Shown: positions 9,223 to 19,279 of the stretch, piece by piece
Layout of the letters: each line of letters opens with the position of its first letter
How positions within the stretch are numbered: position 1 is the stretch's first letter
Assembly (NCBI RefSeq): GCF_001243895.1
Contig: NZ_LN851186.1
Coordinates: 3,696,423-3,760,422 of the forward strand
Direction of reading: 5' to 3'
Source of the DNA: Bacillus testis
Lineage (GTDB): Bacteria > Bacillota > Bacilli > Bacillales > DSM-1321
Length of the DNA stretch: 64,000 bases
The notes under the pieces: generated by a model
Database searches by the model: none
What the model saw: only the letters and a program-made list of their open reading frames with translations
Told to the model about the DNA's origin: nothing
Made by a program: the position numbers and the translations under genes

Positions 9223-10293
9223 ATGACACATAAAACATTTGCGTATACGGTATTTACTATGGTGACTGCCATCGTTTTGCTGGCGGCCGGATTTGTTTAC
9301 TATATGGACCCGCTTTGGATGTTCGGCTCCTCCCACGCTTTCAATGACGTGCAGACGGTCATTGACGAGCGCCAGCAGAAGAGCGACCACATCCGTTTCC
9401 AGCCATTCGACTACGAGGCGCTCTTGATCGGCAGCAGCCGGACAACCTATATCAACCAGCATGATTTTGCCAATGAAAAAGTCTATAACTACGCAGCAAG
9501 CAATATGTCTGTCCGCGAATACAAATCGTTCATTGAATATGCCAAGCAATATAACGGAAAAGAGTTCGATACCGTTTATATCGGCCTCGACTTTTTCAAG
9601 AGCAGCATCCAAGAAAGCGCCGCTCCCCGTTCGCTCGACCACTATATCGAAAAGCAAAATGAATCATTTTACCGTTTAAAAAACACGCTATCCTGGGACT
9701 CGGTGAAGTACGCATGGACAAACCTCAAAATGTCAGTTGCCGATACTGCGATGGAGGAACGGAACTATAACCGCGAAAACGTAGCATTCGCCAAAAAAGT
9801 CCCACCGGAGCAAATCAGGAAACAAACGGAGAAAAAAATCGAGAAGTTCAAGGAAAAGTTCTACGGAGAAAGCTATCAGTACAATCCGGAGTATGCCAAT
9901 TATCTGCGGGAAGTGAAAGAAATGAACCCCCATACCAAGTTTGTTGCTTTCACGACCCCTATTTCGACGCCATTGTTCCAGGCAATGGTCGAAAGCGGAA
10001 GATTGCCGGACTATAAAAGATGGCTTGCTGATATTGTTTCTGTCTTCGGCGAAGTCCATAACTTCATGTACCCGAATTCGGTAACGGATGATCTGGGCAA
10101 TTATTTTGACGGCCACCACTTTTATCCGGAAACCGGGACGTTGATTGCCCAAAAATTGAGCAATATCCCCGAGAAGGTCCCAGCCGATTTCGGGATGATT
10201 GTCACCGGCGATAATTTGGAGGACCATCTCGCCATAATCGACAGCCACAGCAAACTATTGGCTCAGGAGAAACCATCGGTAACTATAAACTGA
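9223..10293 (+). CDS. patB: PatB-like wall polysaccharide O-acetyltransferase (copy 1)
   Basis: Membrane-anchored extracellular protein of 356 residues: one N-terminal transmembrane segment, then a soluble SGNH-hydrolase-like domain. The nucleophile motif LIGSSRTTYINQ is near residue 70 and the Asp-His motif FDGHHFYPETG near 290, the same arrangement as in B. anthracis PatB1. PatB takes the acetyl group delivered by PatA and attaches it to the secondary wall polysaccharide. The start codon is 9 bases after the patA stop and GGGTGAAAAT is a modest ribosome binding site. Copy 2 (11888) shares the same motifs. Confidence 0.85.
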   Translation: MTHKTFAYTVFTMVTAIVLLAAGFVYYMDPLWMFGSSHAFNDVQTVIDERQQKSDHIRFQPFDYEALLIGSSRTTYINQHDFANEKVYNYAASNMSVREYKSFIEYAKQYNGKEFDTVYIGLDFFKSSIQESAAPRSLDHYIEKQNESFYRLKNTLSWDSVKYAWTNLKMSVADTAMEERNYNRENVAFAKKVPPEQIRKQTEKKIEKFKEKFYGESYQYNPEYANYLREVKEMNPHTKFVAFTTPISTPLFQAMVESGRLPDYKRWLADIVSVFGEVHNFMYPNSVTDDLGNYFDGHHFYPETGTLIAQKLSNIPEKVPADFGMIVTGDNLEDHLAIIDSHSKLLAQEKPSVTIN

Positions 10294-10302
10294 TTGCTTC
10301 AG

Positions 10303-10334
10303 ACAGCGTGCCTTAAAAAGCACGCTGTTTTTTT
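10303..10334 (+). terminator. Terminator after patAB copy 1
   Basis: Stem ACAGCGTGC / GCACGCTGT followed by T7, ten bases after the patB stop; separates the two patAB pairs into two transcripts. Confidence 0.85.
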
Positions 10335-10438
10335 GGTTTCCACCGTGATTGTCTAAGTATGTATATAAATAAGTTGGTTTTTGTAGTAGAATGTAGAAAA
10401 ATGAATAAATCACCAACCAACAAAGGGGAAAATGAGCT

Positions 10439-11878
10439 TTGATTTTTAACTCGTTTGAATTTATTTTTTTGTTCCTGCCTATTGTTTTTATCCTTTATTT
10501 TGTATTGAATAAAATCAATTTCGTGGCGTCCAAAGTATTCCTGTTATTGTCATCACTATTCTTCTATGGATACTGGAACCCGAAATACGTCCCGCTTGTC
10601 GTCGGTTCGCTGATTGTGAATTTCACTATCGGGACATACTTGGGGAAAGAAAACCGGAAATACAGGAAATCCATCCTGACAGTCGGCATCGTCTTCAATG
10701 TGGCACTTCTCAGCTTCTTCAAATACTATGATTTCTTCGTAAGAAGCGTCAATTCAGTGGTTCCTACGGGCCTGCCGCTGCTCAACATTGTCTTGCCGCT
10801 GGCCATTTCTTTCTACACATTCCAGCAGATTGCCTACTTGGTAGATTCCTATCGTTTCGAAACGAAGAATTATAAGTTCTATAATTACTGCCTGTTTGTT
10901 ACATTCTTCCCGCATTTGATTGCCGGCCCGCTCGTTCAGCATAGCGATGTGATGAAGCAATTCGAAGACCGAAGCAAGCGTAATATTAACTATCGGAATA
11001 TTGCGATGGGTCTGTTTATTTTTAGCATCGGGATGTTCAAAAAAGTCGGAATAGCCGATCATTTTGCCATCTGGGCCAATCAGGGCTACAGCATGACCGA
11101 ATCGCTGACATTCATCGATGCCTGGTTCACATCACTGGCCTATACGCTGCAATTATATTTCGATTTCAGCGGCTACTCCGATATGGCCATCGGCGCCGGA
11201 TTATTGCTTAATATCGCTTTGCCGAGGAACTTCAATTCGCCTTACAAGGCATTGAATATCCAGGATTTCTGGCGGCGCTGGCATATTACGCTGTCCAACT
11301 TCCTAACACGTTATATTTATATTCCTCTGGGAGGAAACCGGAAAGGGAATGTCCGAACCTATGTCAATATTCTGATCATCTTTTTCATCAGCGGATTGTG
11401 GCACGGAGCTGGCTGGACATTCATCATTTGGGGGCTGCTGCACGGTTTTGCCAGTGTCATCAACCGTCTATGGCAAAAAGCCGGCTTCGCGATGAACAAA
11501 TGGCTCGCATGGTTCATTACATTCATGTTCGTTAACGCTACTTGGGTATTTTTCCGTGCGCCCACTTTCGGCGAAGCAAAGAATGTCTTTAAAGGAATGC
11601 TCGGCTTGAACGGTTTTGCCCTGCCCAAACAGGTGCAGAAGGCATTCCATCTATCAGCAGACATTCCCGTGTATGCATTCAAATTGGCACCCAGTTTCCT
11701 GACGGCTGCCCTGGCATTGCTTGCAGCATTCATTATAGCCGTCACAGCCAAAAACTCCCTGGAACTGCGGGATGATTTGAAACCGAATACATTTAACGCT
11801 GTTTTTTGCTCGGCTCTATTGATTTATTGCATTTTCCAATTCCAAAAAGTATCTACGTTCTTATACTTTAACTTTTAG
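10439..11878 (+). CDS. patA: MBOAT acyltransferase, PatA-like (copy 2)
   Basis: Second MBOAT protein, 479 residues, aligning with copy 1 along its whole length and sharing QLYFDFSGYSDMAIG, NFNSPYKALNIQDFWRRWH and LWHGAGWTFIIWGLLHG. The TTG start at 10439 has AAGGGG ten bases upstream, and the N-termini of both copies then align (FNSFEFIFLFLPIVFILY here, YNSYEFIFMFLPIVFILY in copy 1). It has its own upstream region after a terminator, so the duplicated pair may be expressed separately. The duplication is clearly older than recent gene conversion, since the residues differ throughout. B. anthracis also has two PatA proteins. Confidence 0.88.
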   Translation: MIFNSFEFIFLFLPIVFILYFVLNKINFVASKVFLLLSSLFFYGYWNPKYVPLVVGSLIVNFTIGTYLGKENRKYRKSILTVGIVFNVALLSFFKYYDFFVRSVNSVVPTGLPLLNIVLPLAISFYTFQQIAYLVDSYRFETKNYKFYNYCLFVTFFPHLIAGPLVQHSDVMKQFEDRSKRNINYRNIAMGLFIFSIGMFKKVGIADHFAIWANQGYSMTESLTFIDAWFTSLAYTLQLYFDFSGYSDMAIGAGLLLNIALPRNFNSPYKALNIQDFWRRWHITLSNFLTRYIYIPLGGNRKGNVRTYVNILIIFFISGLWHGAGWTFIIWGLLHGFASVINRLWQKAGFAMNKWLAWFITFMFVNATWVFFRAPTFGEAKNVFKGMLGLNGFALPKQVQKAFHLSADIPVYAFKLAPSFLTAALALLAAFIIAVTAKNSLELRDDLKPNTFNAVFCSALLIYCIFQFQKVSTFLYFNF

Positions 11879-11887
11879 GGTGAATCC

Positions 11888-12961
11888 ATGAATTACAAAC
11901 ATTTTGTTTTTAAAGTATTGCTCATTGTCATTGTGGTTCTCACGGCGACCTCTTCCTTCATCTACCTAATCGACCCTTTATGGATGTTTAGCTCTTCCAA
12001 CCGGTTCAATCAGGTGCAGACCGTGATTGATGAAAGGGAGCAAAAAACCATCGCCATAAAGTATCAGCCTTTCCCTTATGATTCATTGCTGTTGGGGAGC
12101 AGCCGTAGCACCTATATCAACCAGCATGATTTCAAAGGGATGGATGTCTATAATTTCTCGGTAAGCAATATGTCTGTCCGGGAATACAACTCATTCCTCG
12201 AATATGCCAAGGAGCGCCGCGGCAAAGAATTTAAGAATGTTATTATCGGGCTCGACTTCTTCAAGACAAGCCTGGACCAAAGCTCGGCCTTGCGCACACT
12301 GGATAATTATATTGAAAAAGAAGACAAGCCTTTCTTCCGGACAAAGAACTTCTTTTCCTGGGATGTGCTGAAATATGCATATGGCAACTTCAAGATGTCC
12401 CTGGATGGCAAAGTGGTCGACGAACGGAATTATAACCGCGACAATGTCGCCGTCGCAAAGAAAATCGATCCGGAAAAAACTGAAAAGCAAACAGAAGCGA
12501 AAATCCAGAAGTTCAAGCACGTCTTCTACGGCAAGACCTATGAATATAATCCTTATTACGCTAGCTATCTGAGACAGTTGAAGAAAAACAACCCGAACAC
12601 CAATTTCATCGTCTTCACAACGCCTATTTCAAGCGAATTGTTTCAAGCCCTTGTCGAAAGCAAGCGCCTGCCGGATTACAACCGCTGGATCAATGATGTC
12701 GTGTCCGTCTTCGGAGAAGTGCATAATTTCATGTATCCTAACTCGATTACCAATAATATCAATAACTACTTCGATGGCCACCATTATTACCCGGAAGTCG
12801 GAACGCTCATCGCCAAGAGCCTGAGCAATGATACGAACGGAGTCCCGGCTGATTTTGGGAAAGTCCTGACTCCCGGCAACTATCGGAAAGAGCTGGCGAT
12901 CATCAATAAAGAAGGAAACCGTTTGGTAGCGGAGAAAAGTGCCAAGCAAACAGGCAGCTGA
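11888..12961 (+). CDS. patB: PatB-like wall polysaccharide O-acetyltransferase (copy 2)
   Basis: 357 residues, one N-terminal membrane segment followed by an extracellular SGNH-like domain. It has LLGSSRSTYINQ near residue 70 and FDGHHYYPEVG near 290, and matches copy 1 over its whole length. Like copy 1 it starts 9 bases after its patA. Expected to O-acetylate the secondary wall polysaccharide with its PatA partner. Whether the two pairs modify different sugars or act at different times cannot be seen from sequence. A perfect hairpin terminator follows. Confidence 0.85.
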   Translation: MNYKHFVFKVLLIVIVVLTATSSFIYLIDPLWMFSSSNRFNQVQTVIDEREQKTIAIKYQPFPYDSLLLGSSRSTYINQHDFKGMDVYNFSVSNMSVREYNSFLEYAKERRGKEFKNVIIGLDFFKTSLDQSSALRTLDNYIEKEDKPFFRTKNFFSWDVLKYAYGNFKMSLDGKVVDERNYNRDNVAVAKKIDPEKTEKQTEAKIQKFKHVFYGKTYEYNPYYASYLRQLKKNNPNTNFIVFTTPISSELFQALVESKRLPDYNRWINDVVSVFGEVHNFMYPNSITNNINNYFDGHHYYPEVGTLIAKSLSNDTNGVPADFGKVLTPGNYRKELAIINKEGNRLVAEKSAKQTGS

Positions 12962-12970
12962 CAGATGCAC

Positions 12971-13002
12971 AAAAGCCACTGAGAATTCTCAGTGGCTTTT
13001 TT
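12971..13002 (+). terminator. Terminator after patAB copy 2
   Basis: Perfect 30-base palindrome, arm AAAAGCCACTGAGAA, then TT; nine bases after the patB stop codon. Confidence 0.85.
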
Positions 13003-13043
13003 AGTAGTCATTACAATCCCAAGCTAAGCCAGGCATATCAGCG

Positions 13044-13072
13044 AAAAAAGGCTGCCCGATCTCGGACAGCCT
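13044..13072 (-). terminator. Terminator of subtilase gene
   Basis: Read on the minus strand: stem AGGCTGTCCGA / TCGGGCAGCCT followed by T6, just after the stop codon at 13079. Confidence 0.8.
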
Positions 13073-13078
13073 CCACTC

Positions 13079-16000
13079 TTACTTCATATTGACTTTTAGC
13101 TTATATGGTGTAATGCTAGCAACGCCTTTAGCATCGCTTACCTTGACTTGATAGCTGCCTTTTTTCAGGTTCAATACGACCACTTCTTCATCATCCTGCA
13201 TGAATGAATCGGAATGCTTAATCAGTTTTCCGTTCTGGTAGATATCGATTACGCCGTCCCCTTCACGCCCAGTAGCCAATGAAATGGTGCCTTTGGCGTC
13301 CTTGGCCAGATTAAATGTGAACCAATCGGTATCTCCGCCTGTCACTCCAGCATTCAAATAACCGGATGCACTGAAGGCAGTAGCTGATTCTTTTTTCATC
13401 GCCACTGGTTTAGTACCGGTCGATTCGTCTTTGCGGTCCATGTCGGTGATTGTCATCGTATATGGAAGCAGTGAAAAAGAAGTGTCATCCATCATCATGC
13501 CTGCCGTTTGGATAATATAGCTTTTTCCTTTCGTTACTTTGAAAGAACCTGAAGTAAACCCAAGCGGTCCTTTCAATAAAATAGTAACGGGCACATCTTT
13601 CTCGTAATCTATTTTATGGTCATTATCTGTATCTTCGTACAGAAGCCCTATCGGATGATATTGGCTCAATAACTCTTGCGGATACTTCAATTGCATTGGA
13701 TAATCGGCTTTTCCTACTTGGAACGTCACGGCTTTAATTCCGGTTTTTTCAGCAGTGAAATAATAGGAATCAACATCATTCGGCATCGCTACGTTTGCTT
13801 GGAATGACGAGGATGGCAGCTTAACCGCTGTCGTTTCATCATTTGGCTCAAATTCATCTTCGACATTCGATGCAACGATGCTAGCTTGTATTTCATAAGG
13901 CTCATATGACACTGAACTTCCTGTACTCCAATCGTTGCCGACAGCAATTACATATTTTTTCCCTTTTTGAAGACCCGTGTAAAAACGGTCTTTCAATGTG
14001 TTTTCATAGCTGGCCCAATCAAAATTATTTGAAATGGGATTAAGGGATACGTAACGGTCCCCATTCGCTTCTTCCTGCTCCACTACTTCATTAATCTCGA
14101 TCAAAGGCAAAATGCCATCTTTATTTTGGACAGTGAAATCAAGGATACTTGATTCTTCAGGCTCTACAAGGTAAAAATCGATATCCGCGTTATCTTGGAT
14201 ATAACCGGAAGCCTTCTCCCCTATGGTGAATGGAAGAGCCTGTCCGACGATTTGGTCGATCCGCTCTGTTTGTTCGGCAAAATAAGGATCTACCGCTGAG
14301 GCCTTAACCAAACCTTTACGCTTTTTCAGCCGTTCGGGTACGGCTTCTTGTTCAGCTGATTCATCCTCTTCGCCACCGTACAGAGAAGATTCATTCAACC
14401 CGTCTTCATCTTCCGTAACTGCTTTGGATTCAACAGATAATGTATACGGCAATAAAGAGGATGGCTTTTTCTCTTCATCGTTGCTCATACCGATTGTTTC
14501 TGCGAAAAGGGAGCCAAATGTGATGAACATTCCTCCATACGAGCCTCCGCCATCGCCCCTTACTTTAATGATATATTCCTGGTCCGGCTCAGCTGTGAAG
14601 TTTAGTTTTTCCCCTTGGCCGATTCCTTTGCGGTCAGCCATCATATCCCACATATAACTGTCTTCGCCCTCCAATGTTTCTTTCAGGAAAGCTTGTTTTT
14701 CTTCAGCAGTCATTTCCTGGTCTTCTGTCAGTGCACTTATATTATATAGTTCAATCGCCGTATTAAGCCCGGCGATCCCCGACATATCAACCTTGACCGA
14801 CTGCTTCTCTTTTACTTTCAGTTTAAAGTAATCATAATCGCCATTCTCCCCAGCTATCGTGAATGGCTGCGGTGTTTTATAAGGGAGAGGATCTACATCG
14901 ATCATGCGGTCCGTAGAAGATTCATCAGCCGGAAGCTGATCGGCTGTTTCCACAGACAATGTATAGGATGATGCTTCCCTGCCGCTGTCATCATAATTGC
15001 CGTTGACATCCTTTACGCCTATGGCGACCGTGCCGTCAAACGGTGCTTGAATCAACTTAGCTTCCACACTGCCATCCTGGGTCTCATTCACTTCTTCAGA
15101 TTGCACTTGGCCATTTGTCCCGAAGAAGCGAACCATGATTTTATAATCATATTGCTTGCTGCCGTTAAGGACATTCTGGATATATTGGCCTTTTTTCACG
15201 TCGAACTTAATCCATTGCTGTTCAAATGGCTTAGTCAGCTTTCCTTGCTTTTCAATCTTCTTCGTGGCATCTACTTCTGCCGCTTCTTTCAAGACTTCTT
15301 GATTGGATAACTCGCCTTTAACGTACGCTGGAATCGATTTGACATTGTAAGATAACGCCTTCACCGGATTAATAACACCATTGGCATACTTTAGGTCATA
15401 TCCTCGTTCCCCTAAGTCATCCGCTGTCTTTTCTAGAATATATTCTACCTGTGCTGGAGTGAGATTCGGATTCTTCGTCAACAACAATGCTGCAGCTCCC
15501 GCAACGACAGGAGATGCCATTGACGTTCCGCTCATCTTATCGTAAGTCGATTTTTTATCCGGATCATACAGCGAGCTGTATACATCCTCGCCAGGCGCAA
15601 CAACATCGACGGACGGGCCGTAATTGCTATAAGAAGACAATTTGCGGTCACTGTTTAAACTGCCTACTGAAATGACTCCCTCATAACCGGCCGGTGTGCT
15701 GACCATATCACTGTTATCATTTCCTGCCGCAGCCACTACTGTTACGCCTTTGCTGATGGCAGCAGCCACTGCCTCTCTCATGATCGGTGAATCGCCATAT
15801 CCGCCCAGACTCATATTGATAACTTTTGCCCCATGATCGACCGCATACATAATTCCTTCAGCAATAGTGGCGTCTGTCGCAATAAATCCATCAAATACAT
15901 CAACTGGCAGAATCTTTACGTTCGTTGCTATGCCGTGCCCGCCGATGCCGTTGCCTTTTTCTGCGGCAACGATGCCGGCCACATGGGTGCCATGAGAATC

Positions 16001-16591
16001 GGCAAGCGGCTGGTTCGCTGGATTAGCCGCGTTATAACCCGGCAATAGGATATTCTTTAAATCAGGATGATTCATATCAACGCCGCCATCCACCACGGCA
16101 ACAATCACTTGATTTTTCCCGGCCAGACGCTGCGCCTGGTCTGTATGTAACATCGTATGCTGGTACTGCTGCCCTGCCTTTGGATCACTTGTTGTTTCCA
16201 GTTTTTTATACAAATAACTTGGCGAAATAGATCTTACTTTTCCAAGTTTGCTGTATGTTTTCATGACTTTGGATAAGTTAGCCTTATTCTTAACCTTTAT
16301 TTCTGCATAATTTAGTTTGCTGACTTGCCGTTTCACAGTTCCTCCGGCAGCCTTGTGCTCAGCAGCTGTTAATGGTGTTTTATATTTAATCACAAAGGAA
16401 TCTTCGCTTACCGGAAATTTGTTCGATTGGTCTTCGTTTTTCTCCTTCCACGAATGGATCATAGAAGATGCGCTTGTAGAAACTATTTTAGCGCTTTCTT
16501 CCTTCGCAAATGCAGCCGACGGCAATGCCATCGAAGCGGCGAGCACAGTGCTGAAGCCAGCAGCCGCCCATTTCTTCCTATTTTTCTTCAT
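13079..16591 (-). CDS. Secreted S8 (subtilisin-type) serine protease with PPC-like repeats
   Basis: Exported protein of 1170 residues. Signal peptide to about residue 29 (AAFAKEES), a propeptide-like segment (about 60-125), then a subtilase domain with catalytic Asp in VVDGGVDMNHPDL (D168), His in SHGTHVAG (H200) and Ser in SGTSMASPVVAG (near 355). The remaining 770 residues hold several beta-rich repeats resembling bacterial pre-peptidase C-terminal domains. There is no SLH or LPXTG motif, so it is probably released or held by other contacts. It opens the minus-strand surface-protein array; a role in processing or turning over S-layer proteins is possible but unproven. Own terminator and own upstream region. 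Confidence 0.88.
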   Translation of the reverse strand: MKKNRKKWAAAGFSTVLAASMALPSAAFAKEESAKIVSTSASSMIHSWKEKNEDQSNKFPVSEDSFVIKYKTPLTAAEHKAAGGTVKRQVSKLNYAEIKVKNKANLSKVMKTYSKLGKVRSISPSYLYKKLETTSDPKAGQQYQHTMLHTDQAQRLAGKNQVIVAVVDGGVDMNHPDLKNILLPGYNAANPANQPLADSHGTHVAGIVAAEKGNGIGGHGIATNVKILPVDVFDGFIATDATIAEGIMYAVDHGAKVINMSLGGYGDSPIMREAVAAAISKGVTVVAAAGNDNSDMVSTPAGYEGVISVGSLNSDRKLSSYSNYGPSVDVVAPGEDVYSSLYDPDKKSTYDKMSGTSMASPVVAGAAALLLTKNPNLTPAQVEYILEKTADDLGERGYDLKYANGVINPVKALSYNVKSIPAYVKGELSNQEVLKEAAEVDATKKIEKQGKLTKPFEQQWIKFDVKKGQYIQNVLNGSKQYDYKIMVRFFGTNGQVQSEEVNETQDGSVEAKLIQAPFDGTVAIGVKDVNGNYDDSGREASSYTLSVETADQLPADESSTDRMIDVDPLPYKTPQPFTIAGENGDYDYFKLKVKEKQSVKVDMSGIAGLNTAIELYNISALTEDQEMTAEEKQAFLKETLEGEDSYMWDMMADRKGIGQGEKLNFTAEPDQEYIIKVRGDGGGSYGGMFITFGSLFAETIGMSNDEEKKPSSLLPYTLSVESKAVTEDEDGLNESSLYGGEEDESAEQEAVPERLKKRKGLVKASAVDPYFAEQTERIDQIVGQALPFTIGEKASGYIQDNADIDFYLVEPEESSILDFTVQNKDGILPLIEINEVVEQEEANGDRYVSLNPISNNFDWASYENTLKDRFYTGLQKGKKYVIAVGNDWSTGSSVSYEPYEIQASIVASNVEDEFEPNDETTAVKLPSSSFQANVAMPNDVDSYYFTAEKTGIKAVTFQVGKADYPMQLKYPQELLSQYHPIGLLYEDTDNDHKIDYEKDVPVTILLKGPLGFTSGSFKVTKGKSYIIQTAGMMMDDTSFSLLPYTMTITDMDRKDESTGTKPVAMKKESATAFSASGYLNAGVTGGDTDWFTFNLAKDAKGTISLATGREGDGVIDIYQNGKLIKHSDSFMQDDEEVVVLNLKKGSYQVKVSDAKGVASITPYKLKVNMK

Positions 16592-16746
16592 AGTTCTCCC
16601 CCTTGTATATTAAAAACAGACTCTATAACTCTATGGTACACTTACAATTTTATGATAAAAAAGAAAAATATACCATCTATTTATAAGACGAACGAATCAG
16701 AGAAAAGTTTCAGGATTATAGGAATCTTTTAAAGACAAGAATCGAC

Positions 16747-16778
16747 AAAAAAGGCTGCTTCCTTTTTGAAACAGCCTC
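16747..16778 (-). terminator. Terminator of secreted protein gene
   Basis: On the minus strand: stem AGGCTGTTTC / GAAGCAGCCT followed by T6, directly after the stop at 16787. Confidence 0.8.
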
Positions 16779-16786
16779 TGTTCTGT

Positions 16787-17623
16787 CTATTCATCTTCAA
16801 TGAGAAATAATCGTTGGCCAATCATAGGATTCGCTTCTGTCAAGGGAACAGATGACTCGATTGGCTTCACTCGGAACTCATTTGTCCCTTCCTGTTTAAT
16901 CGTGCCAGGTTTTAATGTTAACTCTACTGTTGTTTCGTCATCACCTTGGCTGATCTCTTTAATCGCTTCGATTTCAGCGCCATCTACCTCATAAAACTCT
17001 TTCTGCAACGCCTGCTTCAGCTGGACTTTTTCCGAAAAAGCAACGATTACCTTGCCGGGATTGTGGGCAACGATACTCACATTAATCGTTGAATGCAGCC
17101 CCTCTCTCACATCACCGGTATAAAATTCACCCAAATATATTTCCGGCGCTATTTCGCCATTGTATCCCGTTGTGAGATTTTCAGGGAGGATAGGATCGTA
17201 CTTCGTGTAATCCTGCAGTTTATGGAGCTTAATGCGGATTTGGTTTGTCCTGCCGTTCACGACCTCATGCTTTTCTACCATTGCATTTTCGTTATAAATG
17301 ACTTGGTCTTTGCCATTTTGGTCTTTCGTGTGGAAACGGATGGTCGGATGCTCAGCTACGCTCTTGATCTCACGGTCATAGGTAATAATCAAGTATTGAT
17401 CCCCTTCAATCGTTAATAGCTGTTCATTTATAACCTTCATTTCCGGTGCACGATACGCAACAGTCTGGGAGGAGAGGACACCGTCGGCACTTTTGGCGTT
17501 AAAGCGATATGTATCAGCCTCAGCGGCAGCCTCCACATCATGGAAGGAAGAAGTACCTGACATCAGGAACATCGCTGCAGTAAAGTTAGTCAAGATTAAC
17601 AGTCGTTTCTTAGGGGTAAACAT
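16787..17623 (-). CDS. Secreted protein of unknown function
   Basis: 278 residues with a signal peptide (KKRLLILTNFTAAMFLMSG, cleavage near VEAAAEA). I recognise no family for certain. The mature part is beta-rich, and the stretch VSIVAHNPGKVIVAFSEKVQLKQAL looks like the SbsA-type Ig-like domain that is common in the neighbouring S-layer proteins. It has no SLH domain, so it may bind a neighbour rather than the wall. GGAGGCTCAGGATGGA precedes the ATG. The SLH gene upstream ends 111 bases before, and I see no terminator between them, so read-through from that gene is possible. Confidence 0.65.
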   Translation of the reverse strand: MFTPKKRLLILTNFTAAMFLMSGTSSFHDVEAAAEADTYRFNAKSADGVLSSQTVAYRAPEMKVINEQLLTIEGDQYLIITYDREIKSVAEHPTIRFHTKDQNGKDQVIYNENAMVEKHEVVNGRTNQIRIKLHKLQDYTKYDPILPENLTTGYNGEIAPEIYLGEFYTGDVREGLHSTINVSIVAHNPGKVIVAFSEKVQLKQALQKEFYEVDGAEIEAIKEISQGDDETTVELTLKPGTIKQEGTNEFRVKPIESSVPLTEANPMIGQRLFLIEDE

Positions 17624-17734
17624 TCCATCCTGAGCCTCCTAACCGCTTGTGAAATTATTCACTTTCCTCTACCCGTTTATTATTCCAAAAAACCGAAAAA
17701 GAATCACCTTAAAGGACAATTCTGTTCATCCTTA

Positions 17735-19093
17735 CTATAGCGCCAAAACTTTTTCTGCAGAATTGCCCGCCCGGTCCTTGACCGTTAAAATGATGCGCAG
17801 CGATTCATCATTCAGCCAGTCATTGCCGCTCATCGAAGTGCTGATTGTTTGGCCGGCAGGCAGAATGCTTTTGTATCTACTATCATTCAACAGGCCAGGG
17901 CCATATTTTTCTTCAATACCATCTTCGTTCTTTACTTTCAAATAGCCAGGCCATGTTTTATTTTTCGTTTTCTTCGTCACATATTCTCCGTTTTCCTTCA
18001 CCTGGTACTCAAGAATGACATTGGATTGATTGCCTGGTTTCACCGACAGATCGATTTCCTCTTCTACTATAAACTCCACGATGATTTGAGAATCGGGATT
18101 CATCCTGATAGAAGCCGATGAAATAACCGGAGGAACGATATCGATGTCATCCTTGTCGGCCACGTCTATGGCCATTTGCGCTATTTGGCCCGTAATCAAA
18201 GATTTAGCGGTCACAATAGCCGTCCCGGTTGAAACGCCTGCATCAAAGAAAGCCTTCCCTTCTTCGTCGACAGATAGAGAATCGACATCCATCACTACAG
18301 GGTTAGAAGAAGTAAATTCGATTCCATCAATCACTTCCACATCTTCTTTTCCATCTTCATTGGGCAAATGAGGAAAAAATCGGATCTCTTCACCATATTC
18401 ATCATACAAGTGATAAGGCATTTCTATATTTCTATCTTCTGTATAGACCGATGAGTCCAATTCATTCAATTGGATCCAGCTGCCGACACCTTCACCGCGA
18501 TTGAATGTAGCATCAAACGCTCTCATCAGGAAAATCGCATAATCACCGCGTTTGGCTTTCTTTCCGGTTCCAAACTGTGTTTCCGTGATGCCGTCTGTAA
18601 TGCCATTTTCCACGAGCGCAGATACCGCTTCAACGTATTTAGGGGCTACATCGGAGAAATACACCTGGGTATCGCCTTCCAGCCCAAATCCGCGCTGAAT
18701 CCAAACCGCCAGCTCGCCGCGGGTAATTGTGCTATGCGCATCAAATGTGGCAGTAGTCTTGCCAACTGTGATGCCTTGTTCTTTCAGTGCATTGATATAT
18801 TTCACACCGCGTTTTGGGACATCCGTAAATCCCGAATCAGGCGCATTTTCTATATCCAACTCTAATACCTTCGCCAGCATAATGGCTGCGTCGACACGTT
18901 TGATTTCATTTGGCACACCAAATTTTGTCGTGGAAATCCCTTGAATGCCATAACCCAATAGAAAATCGACTGCTTCTCCATATCGGGGAGCCACATCCGT
19001 GAAGGTGCCCGCAGAAGCTGTGGGTGACGCTACGAGCGCTGCTGCCATTGCACCAGCTATGAACTTTTGAAACGCTTTTGGTTGATAAGCCAT
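17735..19093 (-). CDS. SLH-domain surface protein with Ig-like region
   Basis: 452 residues. The signal peptide begins MAYQPKAFQKFIAGAMAAAL, the same style as three neighbouring SLH proteins. Three SLH domains (about 30-200) follow, with the Arg-containing wall-binding motifs IKRVDAAI, ITRGELAV and AKRGDYAI. The C-terminal half contains a Big-type Ig stretch (GIEFTSSNPVVMDV, GTAIVTAKS) and a last beta domain ending VKDRAGNSAEKVLAL. SLH domains bind pyruvylated secondary wall polysaccharide, so this is a wall-attached minor surface protein. The shared signal peptide suggests the SecA2/SlaP route. Confidence 0.87.
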   Translation of the reverse strand: MAYQPKAFQKFIAGAMAAALVASPTASAGTFTDVAPRYGEAVDFLLGYGIQGISTTKFGVPNEIKRVDAAIMLAKVLELDIENAPDSGFTDVPKRGVKYINALKEQGITVGKTTATFDAHSTITRGELAVWIQRGFGLEGDTQVYFSDVAPKYVEAVSALVENGITDGITETQFGTGKKAKRGDYAIFLMRAFDATFNRGEGVGSWIQLNELDSSVYTEDRNIEMPYHLYDEYGEEIRFFPHLPNEDGKEDVEVIDGIEFTSSNPVVMDVDSLSVDEEGKAFFDAGVSTGTAIVTAKSLITGQIAQMAIDVADKDDIDIVPPVISSASIRMNPDSQIIVEFIVEEEIDLSVKPGNQSNVILEYQVKENGEYVTKKTKNKTWPGYLKVKNEDGIEEKYGPGLLNDSRYKSILPAGQTISTSMSGNDWLNDESLRIILTVKDRAGNSAEKVLAL

Positions 19094-19231
19094 CCTCTCA
19101 TGTCTCTCCCTGTTTTTCTGTGGTGTGTAGTCAGTGCAATTACTCTTTAAATCTATTTATCTGAATACTATAAATAAAAAGAGAACTTCAGATGAAAAAT
19201 AGATGGCGTACCAGTGAATGTTTTATTCCGC

Positions 19232-19270
19232 AAAAAAACCGGCCAGACTCAGTGGTCCAACCGGTTTTTT
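19232..19270 (-). terminator. Terminator of S-layer paralogue C
   Basis: Inverted A6CCGG / CCGGT6 arms with an inner small stem, immediately after the stop at 19280 on the minus strand. Confidence 0.75.
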
Positions 19271-19279
19271 CCTTCTATA

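Noticed and set aside
8917..9657. 246-codon minus-strand frame over patA/patB
   Set aside because: Spans two real genes whose motifs are intact; no start signal.
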